Shown: positions 1-8,274, counted from the stretch's first letter. The stretch: 64,000 bases of DNA from JAGVGT01 sp963807225 (GCA_963807225.1 CAWEAD010000005.1:682001-746000), one strand, 5' to 3'. Notes: a model not told the origin generated them from the letters alone. Numbers and translations: made by a program.

Positions 1-383
1 ACGTCGTCCTTGCCTACTCCGGCGGCGGTAAGGATCCGGGCCACCAGGGAAGACCAGTTCTTGATGTCGTTATGGGTGTAGCCGACCACGGTAGCCTGAC
101 CGGTGGTGCCGGAGGAGGCGTGAATCCGGACCACCTCGCGCAGCGGCACGGCGAATAGGCCGTAGGGGTAGTTGTCGCGCAGATCCTGCTTGGTGGTGAA
201 GGGCAGCTTGCGCAGATCGTCCAGAGAGGAAATGTCCTCCGGCGAAATCCCCAGCTCCTTGAACTTCCGGCGGTAAAACGGCACATGGGTGGCGACCCGG
301 TAAAGGGTGGACTGCAACCTCTCCAGCTGGAGCTGGGCCAGATCATCCCGACTGATGCATTCCTTATCCTGTTCCCAGTACAT
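1..383 (-). CDS. paaK: Phenylacetate--CoA ligase, first copy (partial, N-terminal 127 residues)
   Basis: An open frame runs off the left edge of the window, so only the N-terminal part is seen. The ATG at 381-383 is preceded by a good Shine-Dalgarno (GGAGGG, 6 nt upstream). The translation begins MYWEQDKECISRDDL and contains the AMP-binding loop SSGTTGQATVVGYT, almost identical to that of the complete ligase at 6907-8208. Members of this adenylate-forming family make aryl-CoA thioesters from phenylacetate or related aryl acids with ATP. It follows livF on the same strand and is probably the last visible gene of the ior/paaK/liv cluster. Two paralogous ligases in one cluster suggest two different acid substrates, which is inference. 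Family assignment is secure, substrate is not. Confidence 0.9.
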   Translation of the reverse strand, partial: MYWEQDKECISRDDLAQLQLERLQSTLYRVATHVPFYRRKFKELGISPEDISSLDDLRKLPFTTKQDLRDNYPYGLFAVPLREVVRIHASSGTTGQATVVGYTHNDIKNWSSLVARILTAAGVGKDD

Positions 384-574
384 GGTGTCCCTCCTGAAGG
401 ATCGATCGTCTGTTCAAAAAAACTTTATCAGTCCTTGCCGGCAACTTGAAGCAATCATTCATTGCCGGACGCCATGGCCTGATTGCTTCGTCGGCCACAG
501 GCCTTCTGGTCATGATTCTGCTCAAAACTTCTCATCCGGCGCCATCCGCTACGCTCATTGACGCCCTACAGTTG

Positions 575-653
575 GTAGGTTGGGTGACAAAGGAACCCCA
601 ACATGGTCAAAACCCCCTAATTGTTGGGGTTCGCACAACTCACCCCAACCTGC
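575..653. repeat. Dispersed palindromic repeat (GGTTGGG type)
   Basis: The stretch between paaK and livF has no gene. It holds an imperfect palindrome: the left arm reads GTAGGTTGGGTGACAAAGGA and continues to CCCCAACA (575-603), and the right arm is its near reverse complement (622-653, TGTTGGGGTTCGCACAACTC onward). The central 18 bases are unpaired. Elements of this GTAGGTTGGG.../...CCCAACCTAC type are known as scattered intergenic repeats in many bacterial genomes; I know of no function. A half copy (GCAGGTTGGGCTAAGCAAAG) lies near 6522-6543. Confidence 0.6.
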
Positions 654-679
654 ACTTTTACAGCTCCTCAGTTCTTCCC

Positions 680-1399
680 CTATCCCACATCCCGGCCCAG
701 ATAGGCCCTTTGCACATCCTTGTTGGCCAGCAGGTCATCGGCCGGACCCTGGACGATGATTTTGCCGGTCTCGATCACATAGCCCCGGTCGGCCACGGCC
801 AGGGCGGCCCTGGCGTTCTGCTCGATCAGCAGCACGGTATTGCCCTCCTCGCGCATCTTGCGGATCACCCGGAAGATGGCCTTGACCACCAGGGGGGCAA
901 GTCCGGTGGAGGGTTCGTCCAGCATGATCAGGGCCGGTCGGGCCATCAAGGCCCGGCCCATGGCCAGCATCTGCTGCTCACCGCCCGAGAGGGTGCCGGC
1001 CAGTTGTTCCTGACGCTCGCGCAGAACCGGGAAGAGTTCGAAGATATGCTCAAGGTAGTCGCGGAATCGCCGGTTACCCTTGGCGTGCTGGACATAGCCG
1101 CCCAGAACCAGGTTGTCGCGCACGGTCATGGTGGCGAAGACCTGGCGCCCTTCCGGCACCAGGGAGCAACCCCGGGCGACGATCTTCTCGGCCGGAGTGC
1201 GGCTGATATTGTCGCCCTGCAGGACAATCTCGCCGCCGCTGGCTCGAATCAGCCCTGAGATGGTGGAGAGCAGGGTGGTCTTGCCGGCCCCGTTGGCCCC
1301 GATCAGGGTGACGATTTCGCCGGGTTCGACATGCAGGGAGACCTTCTTCAACACCCGCAGCTTGCCGTAACCGGCCTCCAGATTCTTGATCCTAAGCAT
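680..1399 (-). CDS. livF: Branched-chain amino acid-type ABC transporter, ATP-binding subunit LivF
   Basis: A 239-residue ABC ATPase starting MLRIKNLEAGYGKLRV. It has Walker A GANGAGKTT, the LivF-type signature LSGGEQQMLAMGRAL, Walker B LIMLDEPSTGL and a D-loop region typical of the HAAT (LivF) branch. It would pair with LivG as the motor of a five-component importer for hydrophobic amino acids or related acids on the inner membrane. The ATG at 1397-1399 was chosen because it matches the LivF N-terminus and has GGAGG about 12 nt upstream; an in-frame start eight codons earlier is possible. It is separated from livG by 344 bases that contain a palindromic element, so it may be partly uncoupled from the upstream genes. 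Confidence 0.95.
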   Translation of the reverse strand: MLRIKNLEAGYGKLRVLKKVSLHVEPGEIVTLIGANGAGKTTLLSTISGLIRASGGEIVLQGDNISRTPAEKIVARGCSLVPEGRQVFATMTVRDNLVLGGYVQHAKGNRRFRDYLEHIFELFPVLRERQEQLAGTLSGGEQQMLAMGRALMARPALIMLDEPSTGLAPLVVKAIFRVIRKMREEGNTVLLIEQNARAALAVADRGYVIETGKIIVQGPADDLLANKDVQRAYLGRDVG

Positions 1400-1637
1400 G
1401 ATGGACTCTTGCCTCCAAGCCATTCCCGTGCAAACGGGAATCCAGCGTGAGTCTCAAGTCTTGCCGTACTCCCGCTTCCGCGGGAAGGGCTGCTTCTTCT
1501 ATGACCTTGTCATTACGAGTAAAGCGAAGCAATCTCTGCCAGGTTGCTAAAGAAGAATAGATTGCTTCGCTTTGCGCACAATGGCGGCCCCCTGACCCTT
1601 GGGTGCGTTCACTGCGGTTATTTCTCCATTCACGGTG
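1400..1637. other. livG-livF intergenic stretch with repeat debris
   Basis: No gene is visible. The left part (about 1421-1580) has short inverted words such as TTCCCGTGCAAACGGGAA and a TGTCATTACGAGTAAAGCG... run that pairs loosely with a second AGCGAAGCAATC/GATTGCTTCGCT pair. It looks like remains of dispersed repeats next to the well-formed element at 1638-1739. Confidence 0.4.
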
Positions 1638-1739
1638 ATCGTTGGCAGGGTGCCGGAGATACGGGGCATCGGCCTGTGAGCCATACCTGGGTATGCGAAC
1701 AGGTCGATAACGACGTAGATTCGTCACCCTGCCAACGAT
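1638..1739. repeat. Palindromic element, copy 1 (3' of livG)
   Basis: Perfect 15-bp arms ATCGTTGGCAGGGTG (1638-1652) and CACCCTGCCAACGAT (1725-1739) enclose a 72-base core with its own hairpin centred on CATACCTGGGTATG. The core words CCGGAGATACGGGGCAT and GATAACGACGTAGATTCG recur in copy 4 (6798-6898), but the arms do not. The element begins 4 bases after the livG stop codon. Confidence 0.85.
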
Positions 1740-1743
1740 TACC

Positions 1744-2514
1744 TCAGACATCGCCGTCCCCCAGATAGATCTTGATCACCTCCAGGTTCTGCTGGATGGC
1801 GGTGGGTACGTCCTCGGCGATCTTCTGGCCGAAGCTCAAAACCACGATCTCATCGGAGATATCCATGACCAGAGACATATCATGCTCAACCAGCAGCACG
1901 GTGATGCCCAATGCGCGGATTTTGCTGATCAACCTGGCCACCTCGGCGGTTTCGTGCATGTTGAGGCCAGCGGCCGGTTCGTCCAGCAGCAGCAAACTGG
2001 GCTCGGCCGCCAGGGCTCGGGCGAACTCCACCGCCCGCTGCTGACCGAAGGCCAGGCTGACGGCCTCCATCTCGGCCAACTCGGCGATTTCCAGCAATTC
2101 CAGCAACTCCAGGGATTTCTCCCGGATTTCCCGTTCCTCTTTCCAGGTCCGGGGCAGATTCAGCATCCCGGCCGCGAATCCGGCCCGGCTTCGGCAGTGC
2201 CGCCCGATCATCACATTTTCCAGGGCGCTCATCCCGGGAAAGAGTTTGATATTCTGGTAGGTCCGCGCCAGTCCGGCTGTGGCGATCTGCCAGGGCTGGC
2301 GGCCTTGAATCTCGCGCCCCCGAAAAACGACCTGGCCGGAATCGGCCGGCAACGCCCCGGAAATCAGGTTGAACAGCGTGGTCTTGCCGGCGCCGTTGGG
2401 TCCGATTACCGCCTTGATCCGGTTCTCTTCGACCGCGAAGCTGACCTCGCTGACCGCCTTCAAACCACCAAAACGGCGATTCAGGTTCTTTACCTCCAGG
2501 ATCGGTGCCATCAT
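1744..2514 (-). CDS. livG: Branched-chain amino acid-type ABC transporter, ATP-binding subunit LivG
   Basis: A 256-residue ABC ATPase (MMAPILEVKNLNRRFGGLKA). Walker A is GPNGAGKTT, the signature is the LivG-type LAFGQQRAVEFARAL, and Walker B reads LLLLDEPAAGLN followed by MHET, as usual for LivG. It energises import together with LivF and the LivH/LivM channel. The start overlaps the livM stop (ATGA-type overlap). The second ATG at 2511 has the better distance to GGAGG and may be the true start. A palindromic element lies 4 bases downstream of its stop. Confidence 0.95.
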   Translation of the reverse strand: MMAPILEVKNLNRRFGGLKAVSEVSFAVEENRIKAVIGPNGAGKTTLFNLISGALPADSGQVVFRGREIQGRQPWQIATAGLARTYQNIKLFPGMSALENVMIGRHCRSRAGFAAGMLNLPRTWKEEREIREKSLELLELLEIAELAEMEAVSLAFGQQRAVEFARALAAEPSLLLLDEPAAGLNMHETAEVARLISKIRALGITVLLVEHDMSLVMDISDEIVVLSFGQKIAEDVPTAIQQNLEVIKIYLGDGDV

Positions 2515-3563
2515 TCGCCTCCCCGCCTTTTTTTCCAGCGCGAGAACAGCTTCAGGCGCAGCAAACCCTCCGGGGCGAAAAGCATAATCACGATCAGGAT
2601 GGCGCCGAAAACCGCGTCGTCATAGCTGCCGAACACTCCACGCAAAGAGAGGAAGTTGAGGATCACCCCCATGGAAAGTGCCCCCCAGAGGCTGGCCATG
2701 CCGCCTACCGCGACGATGGCCACGTAGCGCACCGACTTCATGATCCCGGCCTCGGAAGGGCCGATACCGCCGTTGTAGTGGGTAAGGAAGACCCCGGCCA
2801 GGGCCGCAATCGCGGCGCTCAACACGAAGATATTAAGCTTGTAGCGGGCGGTGTTGACCCCCATGGCGTTGGCCGCTTCCTCGCTGCCGTGGATGGCGCG
2901 CAGGGCCCGGCCTACACGGGAGTTAATCAGGTTAATCAGGAGGATCATGCAGATCAGCACCAGCCCCCAGGCAATATAATAGTTGCTGACCCGGGCTCCG
3001 AAACCACCGCTGACCGCAAGCCCGGGCAGCAGGGGAAAGGGTGGCACCGAGGAGATGCCGTCAGCTTCGCCGAAAAGCTGGTTGGCCAGCACCACCCGGT
3101 AGACGATGGTGCCGAAACCCAGAGTGGCCATGGCCAGGTAATGACCCTTGAGCTTCAAGACCGGTCCGCCGATCAGGAAGGCGATCAATACGGTGACCGC
3201 CACCGCCGCCAGACAGGCGACCCAGGGCTGCACCACCAGGAGCGGCCCGCCGTAAAGATCCTGACCGGCCACCAGGCAGCCGCTCTTGGCCAGCAGGGCG
3301 ATCAGGATATGGTCCTGGTAGGGCACCAGGTTATGGGTGGTGAGCAAGGCCGAAAGATAGCCGCCGATGGCGAAGAACCCGGCATGCCCCAGGGAAATCT
3401 GGCCGGCGTAGCCCATCAGCAGGCAGAGACCGATGATCACCAGCGAATAATAGGCGCTCATGGTCAACTGGGTCAGGTAATAGGTGGTATGGGTCCAGCT
3501 GGTGGCCAGCTGCACCAGAACCACCAGGACCAGCAGAAATATAAGGGGCAGATAGCGCTTCAT
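2511..3563 (-). CDS. livM: Branched-chain amino acid-type ABC transporter, permease LivM
   Basis: About 350 residues with roughly nine to ten hydrophobic segments. It carries the LivM-family stretches GYAGQISLGHAGFFAIGGY and HGSEEAANAMGVN, the EAA-like coupling region. It forms the inner-membrane channel with LivH. The ATG at 3561-3563 (MKRYLPLIF) is preferred; an in-frame GTG five codons upstream (3578) has no separate ribosome site because the AAAGGTGG motif overlaps it. A normal LivM length and the order H-M-G-F support a five-gene transporter operon. Between livM and livH lies palindromic element copy 2. Confidence 0.94.
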   Translation of the reverse strand: MKRYLPLIFLLVLVVLVQLATSWTHTTYYLTQLTMSAYYSLVIIGLCLLMGYAGQISLGHAGFFAIGGYLSALLTTHNLVPYQDHILIALLAKSGCLVAGQDLYGGPLLVVQPWVACLAAVAVTVLIAFLIGGPVLKLKGHYLAMATLGFGTIVYRVVLANQLFGEADGISSVPPFPLLPGLAVSGGFGARVSNYYIAWGLVLICMILLINLINSRVGRALRAIHGSEEAANAMGVNTARYKLNIFVLSAAIAALAGVFLTHYNGGIGPSEAGIMKSVRYVAIVAVGGMASLWGALSMGVILNFLSLRGVFGSYDDAVFGAILIVIMLFAPEGLLRLKLFSRWKKRRGGE

Positions 3564-3590
3564 CGGAAACAAATCCACCTTTCAACTATC

Positions 3591-3701
3591 GATGAAACGT
3601 CCGGCAGGGCCGCAGATGCGGGCAAGCAGGCTGGCGAGCCATAGTAAACTATGCGAGCCAGCCTGATCGCGCGCAGATGTGGTGCTGCCGGACGTTTCAT
3701 C
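3591..3701. repeat. Palindromic element, copy 2 (between livH and livM)
   Basis: Perfect 17-bp arms GATGAAACGTCCGGCAG (3591-3607) and CTGCCGGACGTTTCATC (3685-3701) surround a core with an inner hairpin GGCTGGCGAGCCATAG / CTATGCGAGCCAGCC. The right arm includes two bases of the livH stop codon (3700-3702). The core matches copy 3 in reverse orientation at most positions (GCAAGCAGG, GGCGAGC, CTGATCG, GCGCAGATG) while the arms are unrelated. Confidence 0.88.
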
Positions 3702-4590
3702 AAAATTCCTTGAGACCGGCCGCATCCTTGCGGCCGAACAGACCGTGGGGGCGAACGAAGAGAATGAGCAAGAGGATGGCGATGGCGATCGCGTCTTTAT
3801 AGGCCAGGGGCATCAGGCTGATGCTGAAGGCCTCGATCAAGCCCAGCAGCAATCCGGCCGCCACCGCCGCCATGCTGTTGCCCAGACCGCCCATGATCGC
3901 CACGGTGAAGCCCTTGATGGCCAGTTCCGGCCCGGCGTCGTAGGAGGTATAGGTGATCGGCGACATCACGCAGCCGGCCAGGGCGCCGATCCCGGCCGAA
4001 AGCATAAAGGACAGAGTCACCATATTGCGGGTGTTGATGCCGCAGAGGGTGGCGGCCTTGCGATTGGCCGAGCAGGCCTGCATCTTCTGGCCGGTCAGGG
4101 TATAGCGGAAGAAGAGGCTCAACAGGATCACCATCACCGTGCAGACCCCCATGACCCAGAGGACCTGAGGCGAGATCCGCGCCCCGAAAATGGCAACGGC
4201 GGATATTTCGTTGCCGACGAAATAGGGCAGAGCCCGCACCGATTCCCCCCAGATATGCAGGGCCGCCTCGCGGCTTAAAATCGAGATGCCGATGGTGATG
4301 ATGATCAACCGCAGGACCGACGGCTTATCGAGCCAGCGGATGAAGACGATCTCGATCAAGGCTCCGACGATCATGGTAATCACCACCGCCAGACCGATGG
4401 CCAGGGGCAGGGGCATCAGCTTCTGCAGGGAGATGGCGATCATCCCGCCCAGCATCACGAACTCGCCCTGGGCGAAATTGATGATGCCGGTGGTGTTGTA
4501 AATGATGTTGAAACCGATGGCGACGATGGCGTAAATAATGCCATAGGTCAGCCCGGCAAAGAGGTATTGGAGAAAGAGTTCGGGGGACAT
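3700..4590 (-). CDS. livH: Branched-chain amino acid-type ABC transporter, permease LivH
   Basis: A 296-residue integral membrane protein (MSPELFLQYLFAGLTYG) with about eight hydrophobic segments. It carries LivH hallmarks: IYNTTGIINFAQGEFVMLGG near the N-terminus and ANRKAATLCGIN in the cytoplasmic coupling loop. It pairs with LivM to form the transport path for substrate delivered by LivK. No clear Shine-Dalgarno precedes the ATG (CACTTTTTC-ATG), which is unusual for this operon. Its leader is occupied by two strong hairpins (4615-4656, 4669-4700) that probably lower its expression relative to livK. Confidence 0.95.
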   Translation of the reverse strand: MSPELFLQYLFAGLTYGIIYAIVAIGFNIIYNTTGIINFAQGEFVMLGGMIAISLQKLMPLPLAIGLAVVITMIVGALIEIVFIRWLDKPSVLRLIIITIGISILSREAALHIWGESVRALPYFVGNEISAVAIFGARISPQVLWVMGVCTVMVILLSLFFRYTLTGQKMQACSANRKAATLCGINTRNMVTLSFMLSAGIGALAGCVMSPITYTSYDAGPELAIKGFTVAIMGGLGNSMAAVAAGLLLGLIEAFSISLMPLAYKDAIAIAILLLILFVRPHGLFGRKDAAGLKEF

Positions 4591-4614
4591 GAAAAAGTGA
4601 GTGCCTAAAGTTAT

Positions 4615-4656
4615 AAGTGCCTGAAGTGCTTAAAGTTTTAGGCACTTCAGGCACTT
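4615..4656. promoter_or_regulatory. Perfect 15-bp hairpin in the livK-livH gap
   Basis: AAGTGCCTGAAGTGC (4615-4629) and its exact reverse complement (4642-4656) form a stem with a 12-base loop just upstream of livH. No T-tract follows, so it is more likely an mRNA-stabilising or processing hairpin that protects the livK message than a terminator. Confidence 0.6.
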
Positions 4657-4668
4657 GACCGAAAAGAC

Positions 4669-4700
4669 CGCCGCCGGGCCAACTGGCACCGACGGCGGCG
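4669..4700 (-). terminator. Attenuating terminator after livK
   Basis: On the minus strand CGCCGCCG and CGGCGGCG form an 8-bp GC stem with a 16-base loop, followed by GTCTTTTCGG. It lies 25 bases after the livK stop. A weak T-tract suggests partial termination, a common way to make more binding protein than permease. Confidence 0.55.
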
Positions 4701-4725
4701 ATCACTTCAAAGTGTATCCCAATCC

Positions 4726-5874
4726 TTACTTCTTATAGGGCACGAACTTGCCGTCCTTGACGGTCCACATGGCAAAGGCGTCGATGTCGAGGCCGTTGTG
4801 GTCGGTGGGAGAGAAGTTGAAAATCCCGCCGGTGCCCGGGAAATTTTTCAGGTTCTCGATGTCGTCACGCACCTTTTCTCGGTCCGGGCCCACGTCCTGG
4901 ATACCCCGGCAGAGGATTTTGAAGGCGTCATAGGCATGACCGCCGAAGGTGGAAACCGGCTCTTTGTACTTGGCCTCGTATTCAGCCTTGTAACTCACCA
5001 GTAAAGCTTTCTGGGGGTTGGTGTCAGCCAACAGCTCCGGGGCCAGGAGCCGGCCGGCCGGGAAGATGATGCCCTCGGAGGCAGCGCCGCTGGCCTCGGC
5101 GTATTTGATGTTGCCGTAGCCGTGGCTCTGGAAGAGCGGCACTTTCCAACCGGCCTGCCGCATGTTCTTGGCCAGGATGCCCTGGGCCGGGACGATGGAC
5201 CAGTTGACCACCGCCTGGATCTCCTTGTTGGCCATGAGCTTGGCAACCACGGCGGAGAGATCGGTCTCTTTCTTGTCATAGACCTCGGAGGCCAGGATCT
5301 CGATGCCGAACTCGGGGGCGATGGCTTCCAACTGACCCTTGCCGGCGTTGCCGAAACCGGTGTTGCCGGAGAGTACGGCAATCTTGGTGATCCCCAAATC
5401 CTTCATGGCCCCGTAAATCTTCTTGACCGCGTCGGAATCCTTCTGGGGGGTCTTGAAGACGTATTTGGCCACCGGATTGACGATCACCTCGGCGGCGGCG
5501 CAGGAGAGCAGGATGGTCTTGCCCTCTTCGGCGATGTTCTTGATCTTCATGGTCTCGCCGCTGGTGGAAGGACCGATGATGGCGAATACCTTATCTTCCT
5601 CGATCAGCTGCTTGGCGAAAGAGATGGCCTTCTCCGGGCTGCCGCCGGAGTCCTTGATGATCAATTCGACCTTGTTGCCATCGACTCCGCCCTTGGCATT
5701 GAGATCGTCGGCCAGCATCTCCAGGGTCCGGGCCTCGGGCCCGCCCAGGAAGGAAGCGCCACCGGTGACCGCCAGGATGGCGCCGACCTTGATGGTCTCG
5801 GCCAGGGCCGTGGCCGGCAGAATGAAAGCGCCCGCCAACAGGCTTGCCACTACTGCATTCAGAATTTTCTTCAC
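4726..5874 (-). CDS. livK: Periplasmic substrate-binding protein of the Liv-type transporter
   Basis: A 382-residue type I periplasmic binding protein (Peripla_BP_6/LivK family). It starts at a GTG (5872-5874) with a strong GGAGGAG 5 nt upstream; the frame is open further upstream but without a better start. The N-terminus VKKILNAVVASLLAGAFILP is a classic Sec signal ending near ALA-ETIKVG. The mature part has the family motifs GAILAVTGGASFLGG and GPSTSGETMKI. It determines substrate choice; the neighbouring ior and paaK genes suggest aromatic or aryl-acid-like substrates rather than only Leu/Ile/Val, which is inference. Confidence 0.94.
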   Translation of the reverse strand: MKKILNAVVASLLAGAFILPATALAETIKVGAILAVTGGASFLGGPEARTLEMLADDLNAKGGVDGNKVELIIKDSGGSPEKAISFAKQLIEEDKVFAIIGPSTSGETMKIKNIAEEGKTILLSCAAAEVIVNPVAKYVFKTPQKDSDAVKKIYGAMKDLGITKIAVLSGNTGFGNAGKGQLEAIAPEFGIEILASEVYDKKETDLSAVVAKLMANKEIQAVVNWSIVPAQGILAKNMRQAGWKVPLFQSHGYGNIKYAEASGAASEGIIFPAGRLLAPELLADTNPQKALLVSYKAEYEAKYKEPVSTFGGHAYDAFKILCRGIQDVGPDREKVRDDIENLKNFPGTGGIFNFSPTDHNGLDIDAFAMWTVKDGKFVPYKK

Positions 5875-5982
5875 CTTACTCCTCCTTGTCCAATATGGTC
5901 TTTTAGTATCACCTGCCCCTGATCCAAAGACTATCAGGCTTGTTAATTTCCTGAACATCCTACAGCCTACCGGGCCTCATAA

Positions 5983-6414
5983 TTACATGGCGTGTACTTC
6001 TTCGCCACTCAAAACCTTGATGCCGGCCGCCTGCAGGGCGGTAATCGCCGCATCGGGCTGCTCGAAGCGGAAGAGCATCATGCCCTTCTCCCCACTCACC
6101 TGGGTGAAGGCATACATGTACTCGACATTAAGTCCGGCATGACTCACCGCCTGGAGAATCTTGTCCAGGCCGCCGGGTCGATCCTCGGCCGCCACCGCCA
6201 CCAGATCGGTGAGTCCCACGGTGAAGCCTTGTTCTTTCAAAACCCGCTGGGCCTTTTCGGTATCGTCGGCGACGATCCGCAGGATCCCGAAATCGGTGGT
6301 ATCGGCCAGGGACAGCGCCCGGATGTTGATCTTGGCCGCCGCCAGACAATGGCTGATATCGGCCAGCCGCCCCGACTTGTTCTCCAGAAAAACCGCAACC
6401 TGCTTGACTTTCAT
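5983..6414 (-). CDS. Tandem ACT-domain protein
   Basis: A 143-residue protein made of two ACT domains (about residues 1-70 and 71-140): the first begins MKVKQVAVFLENKSGRLADI and the second VAAEDRPGGLDKILQAVSH. ACT domains bind amino acids as small effectors. It has no enzymatic or DNA-binding part. The ATG at 6412-6414 has GGAGG 8 nt upstream; an in-frame TTG five codons earlier is less likely. Proteins of this type often sit beside ior and paaK genes in anaerobes. I infer an amino-acid sensor or regulatory subunit for this pathway; the ligand is unknown. Confidence 0.88.
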   Translation of the reverse strand: MKVKQVAVFLENKSGRLADISHCLAAAKINIRALSLADTTDFGILRIVADDTEKAQRVLKEQGFTVGLTDLVAVAAEDRPGGLDKILQAVSHAGLNVEYMYAFTQVSGEKGMMLFRFEQPDAAITALQAAGIKVLSGEEVHAM

Positions 6415-6571
6415 GACTTCAACCTCCAATCAGAGTTGACGGACTTGCAACCTAAAATATACTTCTCGACTGATGCGGATCTTTCCTCACCACTTCTACA
6501 AACTTATCTGGTACCAACCGCTGCAGGTTGGGCTAAGCAAAGCGAGAAGCCAAAAATTTTTGCACCCCGGC

Positions 6572-6681
6572 TGTAACCGTCCAGCAGTACCCCATCTGCG
6601 CCCGATCAGTCCGGCTCACATAGATCTACTATAGCTCGCCGTCCTGCTTGCGCACATCTGGGCCACTGCTGAACGGTTACA
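6572..6681. repeat. Palindromic element, copy 3 (between ACT gene and paaK)
   Basis: Arms TGTAACCGTCCAGCAGT (6572-6588) and ACTGCTGAACGGTTACA (6665-6681) pair at 16 of 17 positions, with one C/A mismatch that becomes G-U on the other strand. The core, read on the minus strand, matches copy 2 closely: GCAAGCAGG, GGCGAGC, ATAGTA, GAGCC, CTGATCG, GCGCAGATG. It is the one copy not touching a stop codon; the rest of 6430-6790 holds no gene. Confidence 0.85.
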
Positions 6682-6797
6682 TGGCGGTTACATATTTCGC
6701 AAATACAGCGGTTAGTTCCTCACAACACCCTGCAAACTAATTCTTACTATCGCCATAACCAGGTTCACCACAATCAGCGCTGCCTCAGAATGAGCTA

Positions 6798-6898
6798 GCG
6801 CTTACAGGGGGCCGGAGATGCGAGGCAGAGGCCTGTTCACTATACTTCCTGTATGTGAACAGGCTGATAACGAAGCAGATTCGGTGGCCTGTAAGCGC
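6798..6898. repeat. Palindromic element, copy 4 (3' of paaK)
   Basis: Perfect 11-bp arms GCGCTTACAGG (6798-6808) and CCTGTAAGCGC (6888-6898) enclose a core nearly identical in layout to copy 1: CCGGAGATGCGAGGCA, GGCCTGTTCACTATAC / GTATGTGAACAGGC, then GATAACGAAGCAGATTCGG. It starts 8 bases after the stop of the ligase gene. The arms share nothing with those of copy 1. Confidence 0.85.
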
Positions 6899-6906
6899 CT
6901 CCGCCA

Positions 6907-8208
6907 TCAAAGCTTGCGGTTGTCGATAACCCGCTTGGCCTTCCCCTCGCTGCGCTGTATGGTCTTGGGCTCGACCAGCTTGATCTTGGCGGTTATCCCC
7001 AGCAGATCCTTGATATCGTTCTTGATCTTCTGACCGAGACCCTCCAGAACCTTGACCTCGTCGGAAAAGACCTCTTCGCTGACTTCGACCTGGACCTCGA
7101 TGGAATCGAGCGAACCTTCCCGTTCTACCACGATCTGGTAGTGCGGTTCAACGCCCTCGCATTTCATCAGCACCTCCTCGATCTGGGAGGGGAAGACATT
7201 GACCCCGCGGATGATCAGCATATCGTCGGTACGGCCGGTGACCTTGGGCATCCGGTAGAAGGTCCGCCCGCAGGTGCAGACCTCGGCGATCAGGTGCGAA
7301 ATATCCTTGGTCCGATAACGGATGACCGGGAAGGCCTCCTTGGTCAGAGTGGTGAAGACCAGTTCGCCGGCCTCGCCCACCGCCATCGGCTCGAAGGTGT
7401 CGCGGTCGACGATCTCGGGCAGGAAATGATCCTCCATAATATGCAGGCCGTGCTGTTCCTCCACGCACTCGATGGCCACCCCGGGCCCCAGTACCTCGCT
7501 CAAGCCGTAAATATCGATGGCCTTGATCTGCAGCTTTTTTTCGATCTCCTGACGCATCTGCTCGCTCCAGGGCTCGGCCCCGAAAACCCCGACCCGCAGC
7601 TTGAGGTCGGCCGGCTTGATCCCCATATCGGCCATGGTATCGGCCAGATTCAGGGCATAGGAAGGGGTCGAGAGCAAAACGGTGGAGCCGAAATCCTTCA
7701 TGATGGTGATCTGGCGCTTGGAGTTGCCGCCGGAGATCGGAATCACCGCGCAGCCGATCTCCTCGGCCCCGTAATGGGCTCCGAGCCCGCCGGTAAAGAG
7801 GCCGTAGCCATAGGCGTTGTGGACGATGTCGCCCCGGGTCACCCCGGCGGCGGAGAGGCTTCGGGCCATCATCTCGGCCCACATCGTGATATCGCGCTTG
7901 GTATAGCCGACCACGGTGGGCTGGCCGGTGGTGCCGGAGGAGGCGTGGATCCGGACCACTCGCTCCAGGGGTACGGTAAATAAACCGAAGGGATAGTTCT
8001 TGCGCAGATCTTCCTTGGTGGTGAAGGGCAGCCGCCGGATATCGGCCAGGGTCTTGATATCCCCCGGCGCCACCCCGGCCTCCTGCATCTTCTGGCGATA
8101 GTAGGGCACGGTGGCGTAAACCCGCTCCACCTGTGCCTTGAGCCGCCGGAGCTGGACAACTTCCAGCTCCTCCCGGGGCATGGTCTCCTGTTTTTCGTTC
8201 CAGATCAT
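6907..8208 (-). CDS. paaK: Phenylacetate--CoA ligase, second copy (complete)
   Basis: A 433-residue adenylate-forming enzyme of normal PaaK length. It has the AMP-binding loop IHASSGTTGQPTVVGYT, the adenine motif IYGLSEVLGPGV and the C-terminal hinge region with GRTDDMLIIRGVNVFPSQIE. It converts phenylacetate or indoleacetate-type acids plus CoA and ATP to the CoA ester in the cytoplasm. GGAGAAGCC precedes the ATG. It lies directly downstream of iorAB, whose product supplies or consumes aryl-acetyl-CoA, so the two may exchange aryl-CoA for ATP as in archaeal and anaerobic amino acid degradation. Direction and substrate are inferred. Confidence 0.95.
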   Translation of the reverse strand: MIWNEKQETMPREELEVVQLRRLKAQVERVYATVPYYRQKMQEAGVAPGDIKTLADIRRLPFTTKEDLRKNYPFGLFTVPLERVVRIHASSGTTGQPTVVGYTKRDITMWAEMMARSLSAAGVTRGDIVHNAYGYGLFTGGLGAHYGAEEIGCAVIPISGGNSKRQITIMKDFGSTVLLSTPSYALNLADTMADMGIKPADLKLRVGVFGAEPWSEQMRQEIEKKLQIKAIDIYGLSEVLGPGVAIECVEEQHGLHIMEDHFLPEIVDRDTFEPMAVGEAGELVFTTLTKEAFPVIRYRTKDISHLIAEVCTCGRTFYRMPKVTGRTDDMLIIRGVNVFPSQIEEVLMKCEGVEPHYQIVVEREGSLDSIEVQVEVSEEVFSDEVKVLEGLGQKIKNDIKDLLGITAKIKLVEPKTIQRSEGKAKRVIDNRKL

Positions 8209-8274
8209 GGCTTCTCCTTCGTAATGAAAGGGTCAAACGCAAGTTCGTTTGATAAGTGCCTTTCGGTACATTCT

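Noticed and set aside
446..1258. A 270-codon plus-strand frame opposite livF
   Set aside because: It is a mirror of the livF coding strand plus the intergenic repeat; composition follows livF codons and no family is recognised. The same applies to the other long antisense frames over livM, yidC, hrpB, ettA and hemA.
575..6898. CRISPR array from the recurring repeats
   Set aside because: Copies are kilobases apart, palindromic and not separated by uniform spacers; no cas genes occur.
6907..8208. The two paaK genes as a recent tandem duplication
   Set aside because: Apart from motif regions the N-termini differ at many positions, so they are diverged paralogues, not a fresh duplicate or assembly artefact.
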